DNA of 10,945 nt from an uncultured Clostridia bacterium (GTDB lineage Bacteria; Bacillota; Clostridia; TANB77; CAG-508): assembly GCA_948857205.1 (NCBI GenBank), contig CAQPRV010000057.1:1-10945 (forward strand), given 5' to 3'. Of the stretch, positions 1 through 5,076 are shown piece by piece. The notes under the pieces were generated by a model. The model searched no databases. It worked only from the letters and a program-made list of their open reading frames with translations, and had not been told where the DNA came from. Made by a program: the position numbers and the translations under genes. Position 1 is the first letter of the stretch. Each line of letters starts with the position of its first letter.

Positions 1-13
1 AGGAGGAAAACAA

Positions 14-142
14 ATGAAAACAAAACTAGATAAGAAGAAAATAAAATCATTTATTGGACAAGCAGTAGTAATAGTAGGATTTCATATATTAGGTACTGTA
101 ATGCTAATTTATGGTGTTATGACTGCTACAACGTTAAATTAA
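14..142 (+). CDS. Small single-pass membrane protein, 42 aa
   Basis: I do not recognise a family. An AGGAGG ribosome site at 1-6 sits 7 bases before the ATG, and the frame ends in TAA. The first 12 residues are Lys-rich (MKTKLDKKKIKS). Residues about 14-36 are hydrophobic and can form one membrane span, followed by a short TATTLN tail; the positive-inside rule puts the Lys-rich end in the cytoplasm. It lies 19 bases before the hexad-repeat gene on the same strand, so it is probably co-transcribed. Small membrane proteins like this are common in phage early regions and their roles are mostly unknown. The strong ribosome site is the main reason to accept so short a gene. Confidence 0.6.
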   Translation: MKTKLDKKKIKSFIGQAVVIVGFHILGTVMLIYGVMTATTLN

Positions 143-161
143 AAAGAAAGGAATAGAGGAA

Positions 162-845
162 ATGATAATAGATAAAAATTGTAAAAATATACAAAGATTA
201 GAAAATGGAATTTATTATATTGAAGGTAATTTAGAAGTTGATGAAGATTTAGAAATTAACTTAGATGGCTGGATAAAGGTAGAAGGCAATATTGAAGCAA
301 AAGGCAGTATTATTTCTAAAAATACAATAATATCAGGAGAAAAAATAAAAGCAGAACATGAAATAAAAGTAGAAGGAGATATAGAAGCAGAAGAAATAGA
401 AGTAGGATATGGAATAAAAGTAAGAGGTGGAATACAAGTAAAACGTAAGATAAAAGTAGGAGATGGAATAAAAACGGAAGAAGCAATAGAAGCAGGAAGT
501 ACAATAGAAGTAGGAGGCAGGATCTATGCAGGAGGTAGGATAGAATCAGGAGACAGAATAAAAGCAGGAGAAGGAATAGTAGCAAGAGCAATAGTAGCAG
601 GAGGAACAATAAAAGCAGGGTATGAAATTCAAACAAGAGGGGGAATACGAGCAAGAGGAGGAATAGAAGCAGAAGATGGAATAGAAGCAGGATTAAGCAT
701 TACTGCAAAGTGGATAAGTTCAAAATTAAGAATTTTTGCAGGATTAGCAGTTTGGAAAAAGCCAAGCAAAGAAGATATGCAAATTAATGTAGAAGAAGTA
801 AGAGAAGGAGAAATTTGCTTTGGAATTTTAAATATAACAAAATAA
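162..845 (+). CDS. Hexad-repeat protein, predicted beta-solenoid, 227 aa
   Basis: No named family is recognised with certainty. From about residue 38 to 185 the chain is built from some 24 six-residue units of the form I-[KE]-[AV]-G-x-x, for example IEVGGR, IYAGGR, IESGDR, IKAGEG. Two steps are five residues long (about residues 74-79 and 139-144). Three hexads make 18 residues, the length of one turn of many beta-helices. With Ile and Ala/Val at alternate positions this is best read as a beta-solenoid, although the small residue is not at the spacing of the classic left-handed hexapeptide repeat of acyltransferases. The N-terminal 25 residues and the last 40 (with WISSKLRIF and EICFGILN) are non-repetitive caps. 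No Cys occurs in the repeats, and no signal peptide or catalytic motif is visible. A structural or polymer-forming role, as in bactofilins, is a guess. Confidence 0.85.
   Translation: MIIDKNCKNIQRLENGIYYIEGNLEVDEDLEINLDGWIKVEGNIEAKGSIISKNTIISGEKIKAEHEIKVEGDIEAEEIEVGYGIKVRGGIQVKRKIKVGDGIKTEEAIEAGSTIEVGGRIYAGGRIESGDRIKAGEGIVARAIVAGGTIKAGYEIQTRGGIRARGGIEAEDGIEAGLSITAKWISSKLRIFAGLAVWKKPSKEDMQINVEEVREGEICFGILNITK
273..716 (+). repeat. Degenerate 18-bp tandem repeats coding the hexads
   Basis: About 24 imperfect units of 18 bases, each roughly GGA ATA RAA GCA GGA, encode the Ile-x-Ala-Gly hexads of the protein at 162-845. The units are diverged from each other, mostly purine-rich on the plus strand, and stay in frame apart from two units shortened by one codon. 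This is a coding repeat that could change length by slippage or unequal recombination. Confidence 0.8.
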
Positions 846-887
846 ATTGGAATAGATTAAATTTATTATTTATTAGGAGGAATAAAT

Positions 888-1079
888 ATGGGACAAATAT
901 TCCAAGTAGGTAATCAATATATAGATGAAGAAACTTTAAATAAAGAAAGGCAAAAAATATTAGATATTTTAAAGGAAGAAAAAAGAACATATTCAATAAA
1001 TATATTCATTTTAAAAGAAACTATAGCATATTTAGAAGATGAAACAAAAGAATTAGCAAATACTAAAATTTTTCAGTAA
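888..1079 (+). CDS. Hypothetical phage protein, 63 aa
   Basis: No family is recognised. The ATG is preceded by AGGAGG at 875-880 with a 7-base gap, which fixes the start. The product is charged and mainly helical: after a short MGQIFQVGNQYIDEE leader, residues about 15-58 are rich in Lys, Glu, Ile and Leu with heptad-like spacing, so a short coiled coil is likely. It has no Cys pairs and no membrane span. It lies in a run of small plus-strand genes and is followed 20 bases later by the broken membrane gene at 1099. A function cannot be assigned. Confidence 0.7.
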   Translation: MGQIFQVGNQYIDEETLNKERQKILDILKEEKRTYSINIFILKETIAYLEDETKELANTKIFQ

Positions 1080-1098
1080 ATCAAAAAAGGAGAAGTAT

Positions 1099-1199
1099 AT
1101 GGAAGAAAAATAGCAATAATTTTATCAATAATATCAATTGCGATAGGCATAATAACTGCAATTTACAATCATTTTAATGATAAGGGGTATCATCTATAA
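1099..1199 (+). pseudogene. Small membrane protein gene broken by a one-base frameshift
   Basis: AAAAGGAG at 1085-1092 sits 6 bases before the ATG at 1099, but that frame stops after MEEK at TAG 1111-1113. One extra A in the A-run at 1106-1110 would join MEEK to a long open frame, IAIILSIISIAIGIITAIYN, followed by HFNDKGYHL and TAA at 1197-1199. That gives a 33-residue protein with one clear membrane span. The good ribosome site and the clean hydrophobic segment argue that this was one gene. It may be a real one-base deletion, a homopolymer sequencing error or, less likely, a programmed frameshift. The 3' end lies against the accessory island at 1174-2218 and may also have been altered there. 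Confidence 0.5.
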
Positions 1200-1407
1200 T
1201 ATTTTCAACAACAGGAATAATGTCTTTAATTGAACCTCTACTAGTATATAAATTGAAATCCATAGAAGAAATATTTATATAGTTTTTTGTTTTAAATTCT
1301 AACCAACCGCTTTTAGATTCAAGAGAGTTTAAAAATATTGGAAACGAAACAGTTAATACTTTATCAGTAATTCTAGTAGGGTCGAACTTGCAATAGATAT
1401 AGTTCAT
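1174..1407 (-). pseudogene. 3' fragment of a gene resembling the anchored protein at 1595-2167
   Basis: A minus-strand frame is open from 1467 down to its TAA at 1174. The first 20 codons (MFIFFSHILPPISICISNIS) look non-coding because they oppose the start region of the plus gene at 1447. From the Met at 1407 on it looks like protein, with VLTVSFPIFLNSLESKSGWL followed by EFK and an Asn/Ser-rich stretch. That order (PI-x-L, several residues, Ser, Gly-[WY]-Leu-x-Phe) matches the C-terminal domain of the product of 1595-2167 (PILKLEP, then EGYLCF). No ribosome site precedes 1407. I read it as the remnant of a second, related minus-strand gene whose 5' part is gone. The resemblance is by eye and weak. 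Confidence 0.35.
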
Positions 1408-1446
1408 AGAAATATTACTAATACATATGGAAATAGGAGGGAGAAT

Positions 1447-1614
1447 ATGACTAAAAAATATAAACAAAAATTAAAAGAGTATGGTTGCACAGATGAACAA
1501 ATAAAACAAGCAGAAGATCAAAATAAAAAAGAAAGAACATTACTAATTATAGCAATACTTAATTGGATAGTAGTAATACTTTCTTTAATAAAGATCATTC
1601 TTCGATATTGTTAA
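1447..1614 (+). CDS. Small membrane-anchored protein, 55 aa
   Basis: No named family is recognised. AGGAGG at 1435-1440 lies 6 bases before the ATG, and the frame closes with TAA at 1612-1614. Residues 1-31 are hydrophilic (YKQKLKEYGCTDEQIKQAED), and residues about 32-52 (LLIIAILNWIVVILSLIKII) are a clear membrane span, with Arg-Tyr-Cys at the end. The N-terminal part resembles a short helical hairpin. Its last 20 bases overlap the 3' end of the convergent gene at 1595-2167. It sits between the intact minus-strand gene and a decayed relative of it, so it belongs to, or has survived inside, the accessory island. Confidence 0.6.
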   Translation: MTKKYKQKLKEYGCTDEQIKQAEDQNKKERTLLIIAILNWIVVILSLIKIILRYC

Positions 1615-2167
1615 TAGAATCATCAATCTTGCACTTAAAAAGAAAAGTTTTGTTTTTTTGAGAAGATTGTATAGTTAACGAAAAAATACTTGATATTTTA
1701 GAAATATTCGTAAAGCATAGATATCCTTCAACTGTTGAAAAGGGTTCAAGTTTAAGGATTGGTTTTAAGTTTAAATCAACAAATGTAAATTCATTACTTA
1801 CTAATTTGTTATTTGAAATTTTATAAGATGTTGGAACTTTAGTTTCAAATATAGCATTATCAGAATTGTATTTATATTTGTTATTTAGAAGAAAACCATA
1901 AATGCTTGTGGGGTTTTTAGATCTATTGATTATTCTTACTTTAATATAAAAATTATATGAGCTCGTGTTAGGAAATATAAGGTTTTCGTACATGTCATAA
2001 GAAGAAAATTTAGAATAGTAAGTTAGATGATTTTTATTTAAATAAATTATTTTTATATTGTTTCGTTCTTTTAAAGTTTGATAAGTAGACAAGATAGCAG
2101 CGTAAGACCCTATAGCAAAAGAAGCCCAATCGATTTTATTAAAAATATCAGAAAATATATTATTCAT
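1595..2167 (-). CDS. N-terminally anchored protein with predicted Ig-like beta domain, 190 aa
   Basis: This is the only intact gene read against the rest. Residues about 14-32 (WASFAIGSYAAILSTYQTL) form a weak membrane segment followed by KERNN, which should leave the rest of the chain in the cytoplasm. From about residue 36 the sequence alternates like a beta-sandwich, with a strand YNFYIKVRIINRSKNPTSIY, a later PILKLEPF turn, then EGYLCF and a final FLFKCKIDD strand. Many low-GC Firmicutes encode short-anchor plus Ig-like-sheet proteins of unknown function; this fits that pattern but I cannot name the family. GAGG lies 5 bases before the ATG, and a good promoter-like sequence lies upstream. 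Opposite strand, own promoter and position between regulators and early genes are typical of a lysogenic-conversion (moron) gene. A role in superinfection exclusion or other host change is only inferred. Confidence 0.7.
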   Translation of the reverse strand: MNNIFSDIFNKIDWASFAIGSYAAILSTYQTLKERNNIKIIYLNKNHLTYYSKFSSYDMYENLIFPNTSSYNFYIKVRIINRSKNPTSIYGFLLNNKYKYNSDNAIFETKVPTSYKISNNKLVSNEFTFVDLNLKPILKLEPFSTVEGYLCFTNISKISSIFSLTIQSSQKNKTFLFKCKIDDSINNIEE

Positions 2168-2173
2168 AATAAC

Positions 2174-2189
2174 CTCACTTTCTAGTGAG
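2174..2189. promoter_or_regulatory. Palindrome at the start region of the minus-strand gene (possible operator)
   Basis: CTCACT-TTCT-AGTGAG is a perfect 6-bp inverted repeat with a 4-base centre. It lies directly downstream of the minus-strand -10 box at 2190-2195 and covers the expected start of transcription. One arm also overlaps the GAGG ribosome site of the gene at 1595-2167. Its place fits a repressor site. If transcription starts further upstream, it could instead form an RNA hairpin hiding the ribosome site. Confidence 0.45.
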
Positions 2190-2218
2190 AGTATACAATA
2201 AATTACAAAATTTTACAA
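2190..2218 (-). promoter_or_regulatory. Promoter-like sequence for the minus-strand gene
   Basis: On the minus strand, TTGTAA (2213-2218) and TATACT (2190-2195) are separated by exactly 17 bases, close to the sigma-A consensus TTGACA-17-TATAAT. The gene start at 2167 lies 22 bases beyond the -10 box. The -35 box lies just before the ribosome site of the plus-strand gene at 2236. I found no equally good promoter for the plus strand here. Confidence 0.5.
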
Positions 2219-2235
2219 GAAAGGAGAAAAGAAAA

Positions 2236-2523
2236 ATGTTTAATAGAAAAACAAAAGAATTGCAAAGATTATTAGAAGCAAGAACAAAATCATTAAATAA
2301 AGCAGAGGAAATAATAAAAGATTTAAAAATAGAAAACAAAGAACTAAAACAAATAAGATTACAAGAAGTAAGAAATAATACAAAGTTATTAGAGCAAAAC
2401 AATAAAAAGACTGAATTTATAACAAGAATTATAGATTCAGTAAATTCAAACAAATACAACAATGAAAAAGCAATTTTAAATAAAATAAAAGAACTAGCTG
2501 ATGACTACCAATCAATAAACTAG
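2236..2523 (+). CDS. Coiled-coil protein, 95 aa
   Basis: No family is recognised. I chose the ATG at 2236 because AAGGAG at 2221-2226 lies 9 bases before it; an in-frame GTG at 2185 has no ribosome site and lies in the minus-strand promoter region. Almost the whole chain is helical and highly charged (KTKELQRLLEARTKSLNKAE onwards), with Leu/Ile at heptad spacing to about residue 62 and a shorter second helix near the C-terminus ending ELADDYQSIN. No Cys, signal or membrane span is seen. It is the first plus-strand gene after the accessory island and precedes the AbrB-type regulator, so it may be an early protein. A structural or partner-binding role is all that can be suggested. Confidence 0.65.
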   Translation: MFNRKTKELQRLLEARTKSLNKAEEIIKDLKIENKELKQIRLQEVRNNTKLLEQNNKKTEFITRIIDSVNSNKYNNEKAILNKIKELADDYQSIN

Positions 2524-2547
2524 TTCAAATAAGAATACATAAACATA

Positions 2548-2588
2548 TGATTTCTACTTAATTATATCAAAAATAAAAGTAGAAATCA
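2548..2588. repeat. Perfect 12-bp inverted repeat before the AbrB-type gene
   Basis: TGATTTCTACTT (2548-2559) and AAGTAGAAATCA (2577-2588) are perfect inverted copies separated by 17 AT-rich bases. The right arm abuts the ribosome site AAGGAAGG (2588-2595) of the regulator gene. No run of T follows, so it is not a typical terminator. It is best read as an operator, perhaps for self-regulation, or as an RNA hairpin next to the ribosome site. Confidence 0.6.
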
Positions 2589-2603
2589 AGGAAGGAATTG
2601 GAA

Positions 2604-2861
2604 ATGAATAATTTAGGAATAGTAAGAAAAATGGACGAGCTAGGAAGAATAGTTATTCCAAAAGAAATTAGAGACAAATATGAACTACAAGAGGGAACAG
2701 AAATCGAAATTAATACAACAAAAGATGGAAATATAATTTTGCAAAAATATAAGGACACATATTGTCCACATTGTTTAACAAGATGTAAACATACTGATAA
2801 TTTTTGTAGCAATTGTGGATTAGAATTTAAATCTCTAATAGCAAGAACAGATAAGAATTAG
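2604..2861 (+). CDS. AbrB/SpoVT-type DNA-binding protein with C-terminal zinc ribbon, 85 aa
   Basis: Residues 4-48 match the swapped-hairpin domain of AbrB, Abh and SpoVT: LGIVRKMDELGRIVIPKEIR is nearly the family signature, and Arg8, Lys9, Arg15 and Arg23 correspond to basic DNA-contacting positions. AbrB proteins usually continue into a C-terminal multimerisation domain; here residues 53-74 instead hold Cys54-x2-Cys57 and Cys68-x2-Cys71, a zinc ribbon, ending CSNCGLEF. It is probably a dimeric transcription factor acting on phage or host promoters. The ATG at 2604 is 8 bases after AAGGAAGG; an in-frame TTG at 2598 is too close to it. The 12-bp inverted repeat just upstream is a candidate binding site. 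The stop TAG overlaps the ribosome site of the next gene. Confidence 0.85.
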   Translation: MNNLGIVRKMDELGRIVIPKEIRDKYELQEGTEIEINTTKDGNIILQKYKDTYCPHCLTRCKHTDNFCSNCGLEFKSLIARTDKN

Positions 2862-2870
2862 GTGGTGCAG

Positions 2871-3317
2871 ATGAATTGTATGCATCTAAAAATTAGAACA
2901 AAGCAATATGAAAAGTATATATATTGCAAGCAAAAAAGAAAGACAATTAGTTTTAAGGATTGTATAAACTGCAAACACAAAGAGTTCAAACAAGTAAAAG
3001 AGCTGAAGAAAAAATCTAATAAATTAAAACAATTAGAAGCTAAAAGATACAGTATATTAACAAACAATTTAAATATTTGTTATATATGTCACAAAAGAAG
3101 GAAAGATGATTTGCACGAAATATTTGGAGGTTCTAATAGACAAAAAAGTATGGAATGGAGATTAGTAATTCCAATATGTCGCAAATGTCATAATGAATGG
3201 GATACAAATAAAGAATTGCGACAGAAAATACAACAAAAAGCAAAAGAAGAATTTTTAAAAGAAAATACAGAAGAAAAATTTTTAAAAGAATTTGGAAAAA
3301 GTTATTTCATTCAGTAA
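2871..3317 (+). CDS. HNH-type phage protein with N-terminal Cys/His cluster, 148 aa
   Basis: The C-terminal half resembles phage HNH nucleases of the 'LHEIFGG' type. Cys70-x2-Cys73 and Cys103-x2-Cys106 bind a structural zinc, DDLHEIFGGSNR (residues 79-90) carries the central His, and CRKCHNEW (103-110) ends with the metal-site His. In front lies a second cluster, Cys3, His5, Cys19, Cys31, Cys34 and His36, that could bind another zinc, joined by a Lys-rich helix (about 40-60). It probably cuts or nicks DNA during replication or recombination, but the fold could also serve only for binding. ATG 2871 is chosen because AGGTGG (2860-2865) is 5 bases upstream; earlier in-frame GTG codons overlap that site. 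The C-terminal tail (about 112-148) is a Lys/Glu-rich helix. Confidence 0.75.
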   Translation: MNCMHLKIRTKQYEKYIYCKQKRKTISFKDCINCKHKEFKQVKELKKKSNKLKQLEAKRYSILTNNLNICYICHKRRKDDLHEIFGGSNRQKSMEWRLVIPICRKCHNEWDTNKELRQKIQQKAKEEFLKENTEEKFLKEFGKSYFIQ

Positions 3318-3369
3318 GGCAAAAATAGATAACAATTTAACACAATATTATACAAAAGGAGAAGTAAGT

Positions 3370-4203
3370 ATGTCAGACAACAAAAAATACTACTATTTAA
3401 AATTAAAAGAAAATTTTTTTGATAGTGAAGAAATGATTATACTACAAAATATGCCAGATGGTTATTTATACTCAGATATTTTAATGAAGTTATATCTTAG
3501 AAGTTTAAAAAATGAAGGCAAATTAATGTTCAAAGATTTAATACCATACACACCACAAGCTTTAGCTCAAGTAGTCAGGCATCAAGTTGGGACCATTGAA
3601 AAAGCATTAGATATTTTTCAAAAATTAGGTCTAGTCGAGACGTTGGATAATGGAGCAATCTATATGCTAGAAATACAAAATTTTATCGGTGAAAGTAGTA
3701 CAGAAGCAGATAGGATTAGAGAATATAGGACAAAGATTAAAAAAGATGTACAAATGTTACAACAAAAGAACAACAAAAATACACCAGAGATAGAGTCAGA
3801 GTTAGATATAAATATAAATAATATATATGGCGAAGATGAAGGTCAAAACGAGGGTCAAAAAGAAGAATGGGAAAAGCAATTTGACCAGTTTTATGAGAAG
3901 TATCCTAAGAAAGTGAAAAAGCAGAACGTAAAAAAGTGGTTTGAAAAAAATAAGCCATCGAATGAATTGTTTAGTTCTATGATGAATAGTTTGGAACAAT
4001 TTAGGGCTAGTAATGACTGGCAAAAAGATGGTGGACAATTTATACCATATCCATCTACTTGGTTAAATCAAAAGAGATGGGAAGACGAAACAATACAAAA
4101 TATACCTAAAAAACCTACAGGAAAAGGAAGCTTTACTCAAAGAGAGTATTCAGAAAATGAACTTAATAGTCTATATGCAAATCAACGGAGGGAAGAAAGA
4201 TGA
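3370..4203 (+). CDS. Phage replisome organizer, 277 aa
   Basis: The N-terminal part (about residues 5-125) matches the phage replisome organizer domain: YYYLKLKENFFDSEEMIILQ, then MPDGYLYSDILMKLYLRSLK, a winged-helix-like region, and an ending EADRIREYRTK. Such proteins bind the phage origin and help load the host helicase. After an acidic, Asn-rich linker (about 138-165) comes a second module common at the C-terminus of phage replication proteins, with FYEKYPKK near residue 172 and YPSTWLNQKRWED near 227-239. ATG 3370 is chosen because AAAGGAG (3355-3361) lies 8 bases before it; the frame is open upstream to 3292 but overlaps the HNH gene. The stop TGA overlaps the next start (ATGA), so the next gene is translationally coupled. 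No helicase-loader gene follows. Confidence 0.85.
   Translation: MSDNKKYYYLKLKENFFDSEEMIILQNMPDGYLYSDILMKLYLRSLKNEGKLMFKDLIPYTPQALAQVVRHQVGTIEKALDIFQKLGLVETLDNGAIYMLEIQNFIGESSTEADRIREYRTKIKKDVQMLQQKNNKNTPEIESELDININNIYGEDEGQNEGQKEEWEKQFDQFYEKYPKKVKKQNVKKWFEKNKPSNELFSSMMNSLEQFRASNDWQKDGGQFIPYPSTWLNQKRWEDETIQNIPKKPTGKGSFTQREYSENELNSLYANQRREER
3803..3860. other. Candidate phage replication origin inside the replisome organizer gene
   Basis: Within the linker-coding part, 3806-3828 is 23 bases of pure A/T. Directly after it are two direct repeats GGTCAAAA at 3841-3848 and 3853-3860, 12 bases apart. In several phages of Gram-positive bacteria the origin lies inside the initiator gene, as short repeats next to an AT-rich segment. 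The pattern fits, but two 8-bp repeats are weak evidence and could reflect the acidic linker's codons. Confidence 0.3.
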
Positions 4204-4508
4204 TAGATAAAACAAGATGGAAAATTAGAAACAGATTAGAAGAACTACAAAATAGAGAAAAAATAGTTATAAACACAAAAATTTTAAAAACAAATCAAGA
4301 TAGTAATGTAGTAAAAAGCGAAATAAAAAAAGTTTACAAATATTATAGATGTGATTATTGTAATGACGAAATAAGATTAGATATAAAGCAAGAAGAAAGG
4401 ACTGGAGGAGTCATAATCTTTCCACATTCTTTAACGAAAAGAGGAAAACTTACCTTAGTATTATGTAATAAATGTTTAAAGAAAGCACTTAAAGAATTTG
4501 AAGATTAA
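4200..4508 (+). CDS. Zinc-ribbon protein, 102 aa
   Basis: The start ATG overlaps the stop of the replisome organizer (ATGA), with GGAGGG at 4187-4192 7 bases upstream, so the two are co-translated. Residues 51-54 (CDYC) and 89-92 (CNKC) form two Cys pairs 34 residues apart with a beta-rich middle (GGVIIFPHSLTKRGKLTLVL), which looks like one zinc-ribbon fold. The N-terminal 45 residues are basic and helical. Phages often have such a small zinc protein after replication genes; its partner is unknown. DNA or RNA binding, or assistance to the replisome, is inferred from the coupling and basic charge. Confidence 0.7.
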   Translation: MIDKTRWKIRNRLEELQNREKIVINTKILKTNQDSNVVKSEIKKVYKYYRCDYCNDEIRLDIKQEERTGGVIIFPHSLTKRGKLTLVLCNKCLKKALKEFED

Positions 4509-4522
4509 AAGGAGGAAATACA

Positions 4523-4864
4523 TTGTTTAAATTTATTAAAAGAATAAAAGATAAAATTAATAAAAAAGTAGATATAAAGATAGAAGAATATGCAAACAGA
4601 AATATGTTTGAACTTAATAGGATAACAAATAGACCTTTAGAAGGAGAGATAGTAAAACTTGAAAATATAAAAATATCAAAGAAATATATAAAGCCTAATC
4701 AAATAAAGCTTATATCAAGAGATGTTTATTATTATACCCATAACTATTTTAGAAGTCAGATAGTACTAACAAAAGATAACTATTTAATAGATGGCTACAC
4801 AACATATTTATTAGCCAAAGAAAAGGGGTTTGAATTTATAACAATAGTAAGAGACAAAGAATAA
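4523..4864 (+). CDS. ParB/sulfiredoxin-fold-like protein with TTG start, 113 aa
   Basis: No ATG fits: AAAGGAGG at 4508-4515 lies 7 bases before TTG 4523, and this gives an uninterrupted frame to TAA. The first 22 residues are very basic (FKFIKRIKDKINKKVDIKIE). The second half, from about residue 58, resembles the ParB N-terminal/sulfiredoxin fold: KPNQIKLI, a variable stretch, then QIVLTKDNYLIDGYTTYLLA and KEKGFEFITIVR, where LIDGY stands where many ParB proteins have a Gly-His-Arg motif. With that Arg missing, CTP or DNA-binding activity cannot be assumed. It follows the zinc-ribbon gene by 14 bases. Confidence in the gene is high, in the fold moderate. Confidence 0.65.
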   Translation: MFKFIKRIKDKINKKVDIKIEEYANRNMFELNRITNRPLEGEIVKLENIKISKKYIKPNQIKLISRDVYYYTHNYFRSQIVLTKDNYLIDGYTTYLLAKEKGFEFITIVRDKE

Positions 4865-4884
4865 AGAATTGGAGGAAAAATAAA

Positions 4885-5076
4885 ATGATAGATTGGTACA
4901 AAAAATGTAATGAGTTAAAAGTAGCACTAACAATATCAACAATAGCATTAATATTAAGTATAGGCACAATAATATATCAATACATAAACTTAGAAAATAA
5001 AAAAGAAGAAGTATTAAAAAAGAACATAGAGATAGTTAATTTAAGAGAAATAATTGAAAAGGAAGGAAGAAAGTAA
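4885..5076 (+). CDS. Small membrane protein with coiled-coil tail, 63 aa
   Basis: GGAGG at 4871-4875 lies 9 bases before the ATG. Residues about 12-33 (KVALTISTIALILSIGTIIY) are one membrane span. Residues 36-63 (NLENKKEEVLKKNIEIVNLR and on) form a charged helix likely to be a coiled coil. Phages of Gram-positive bacteria often carry short proteins of this layout and the role is unknown. The last bases overlap the following leucine-rich-repeat gene if that starts at its TTG, and its final codons contain the next gene's AAGGAAGG ribosome site. Confidence 0.65.
   Translation: MIDWYKKCNELKVALTISTIALILSIGTIIYQYINLENKKEEVLKKNIEIVNLREIIEKEGRK

Noticed and set aside
316..654. Minus-strand open frame of 112 codons, almost all Leu/Phe
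   Set aside because: It is the mirror of the purine-rich hexad repeats on the plus strand; it has no ribosome site and no natural protein composition.
847..875. Promoter before the gene at 888
   Set aside because: TTGGAA is present but no acceptable -10 box lies at the right distance, and transcription would start inside the ribosome site.
2192..2199. Plus-strand -10 box (TATACAAT)
   Set aside because: No matching -35 sequence lies 16-18 bases upstream; the minus-strand reading is far better.
2185..2235. Upstream GTG extension of the coiled-coil gene
   Set aside because: No ribosome site; it falls in the minus-strand promoter, while AAGGAG fits ATG 2236.
2548..2588. Rho-independent terminator
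   Set aside because: The inverted repeat is AT-rich and is followed by a ribosome site, not a T-run.
3292..3369. N-terminal extension of the replisome organizer
   Set aside because: It overlaps the HNH gene, and the strong AAAGGAG site and the family's usual start fit ATG 3370.
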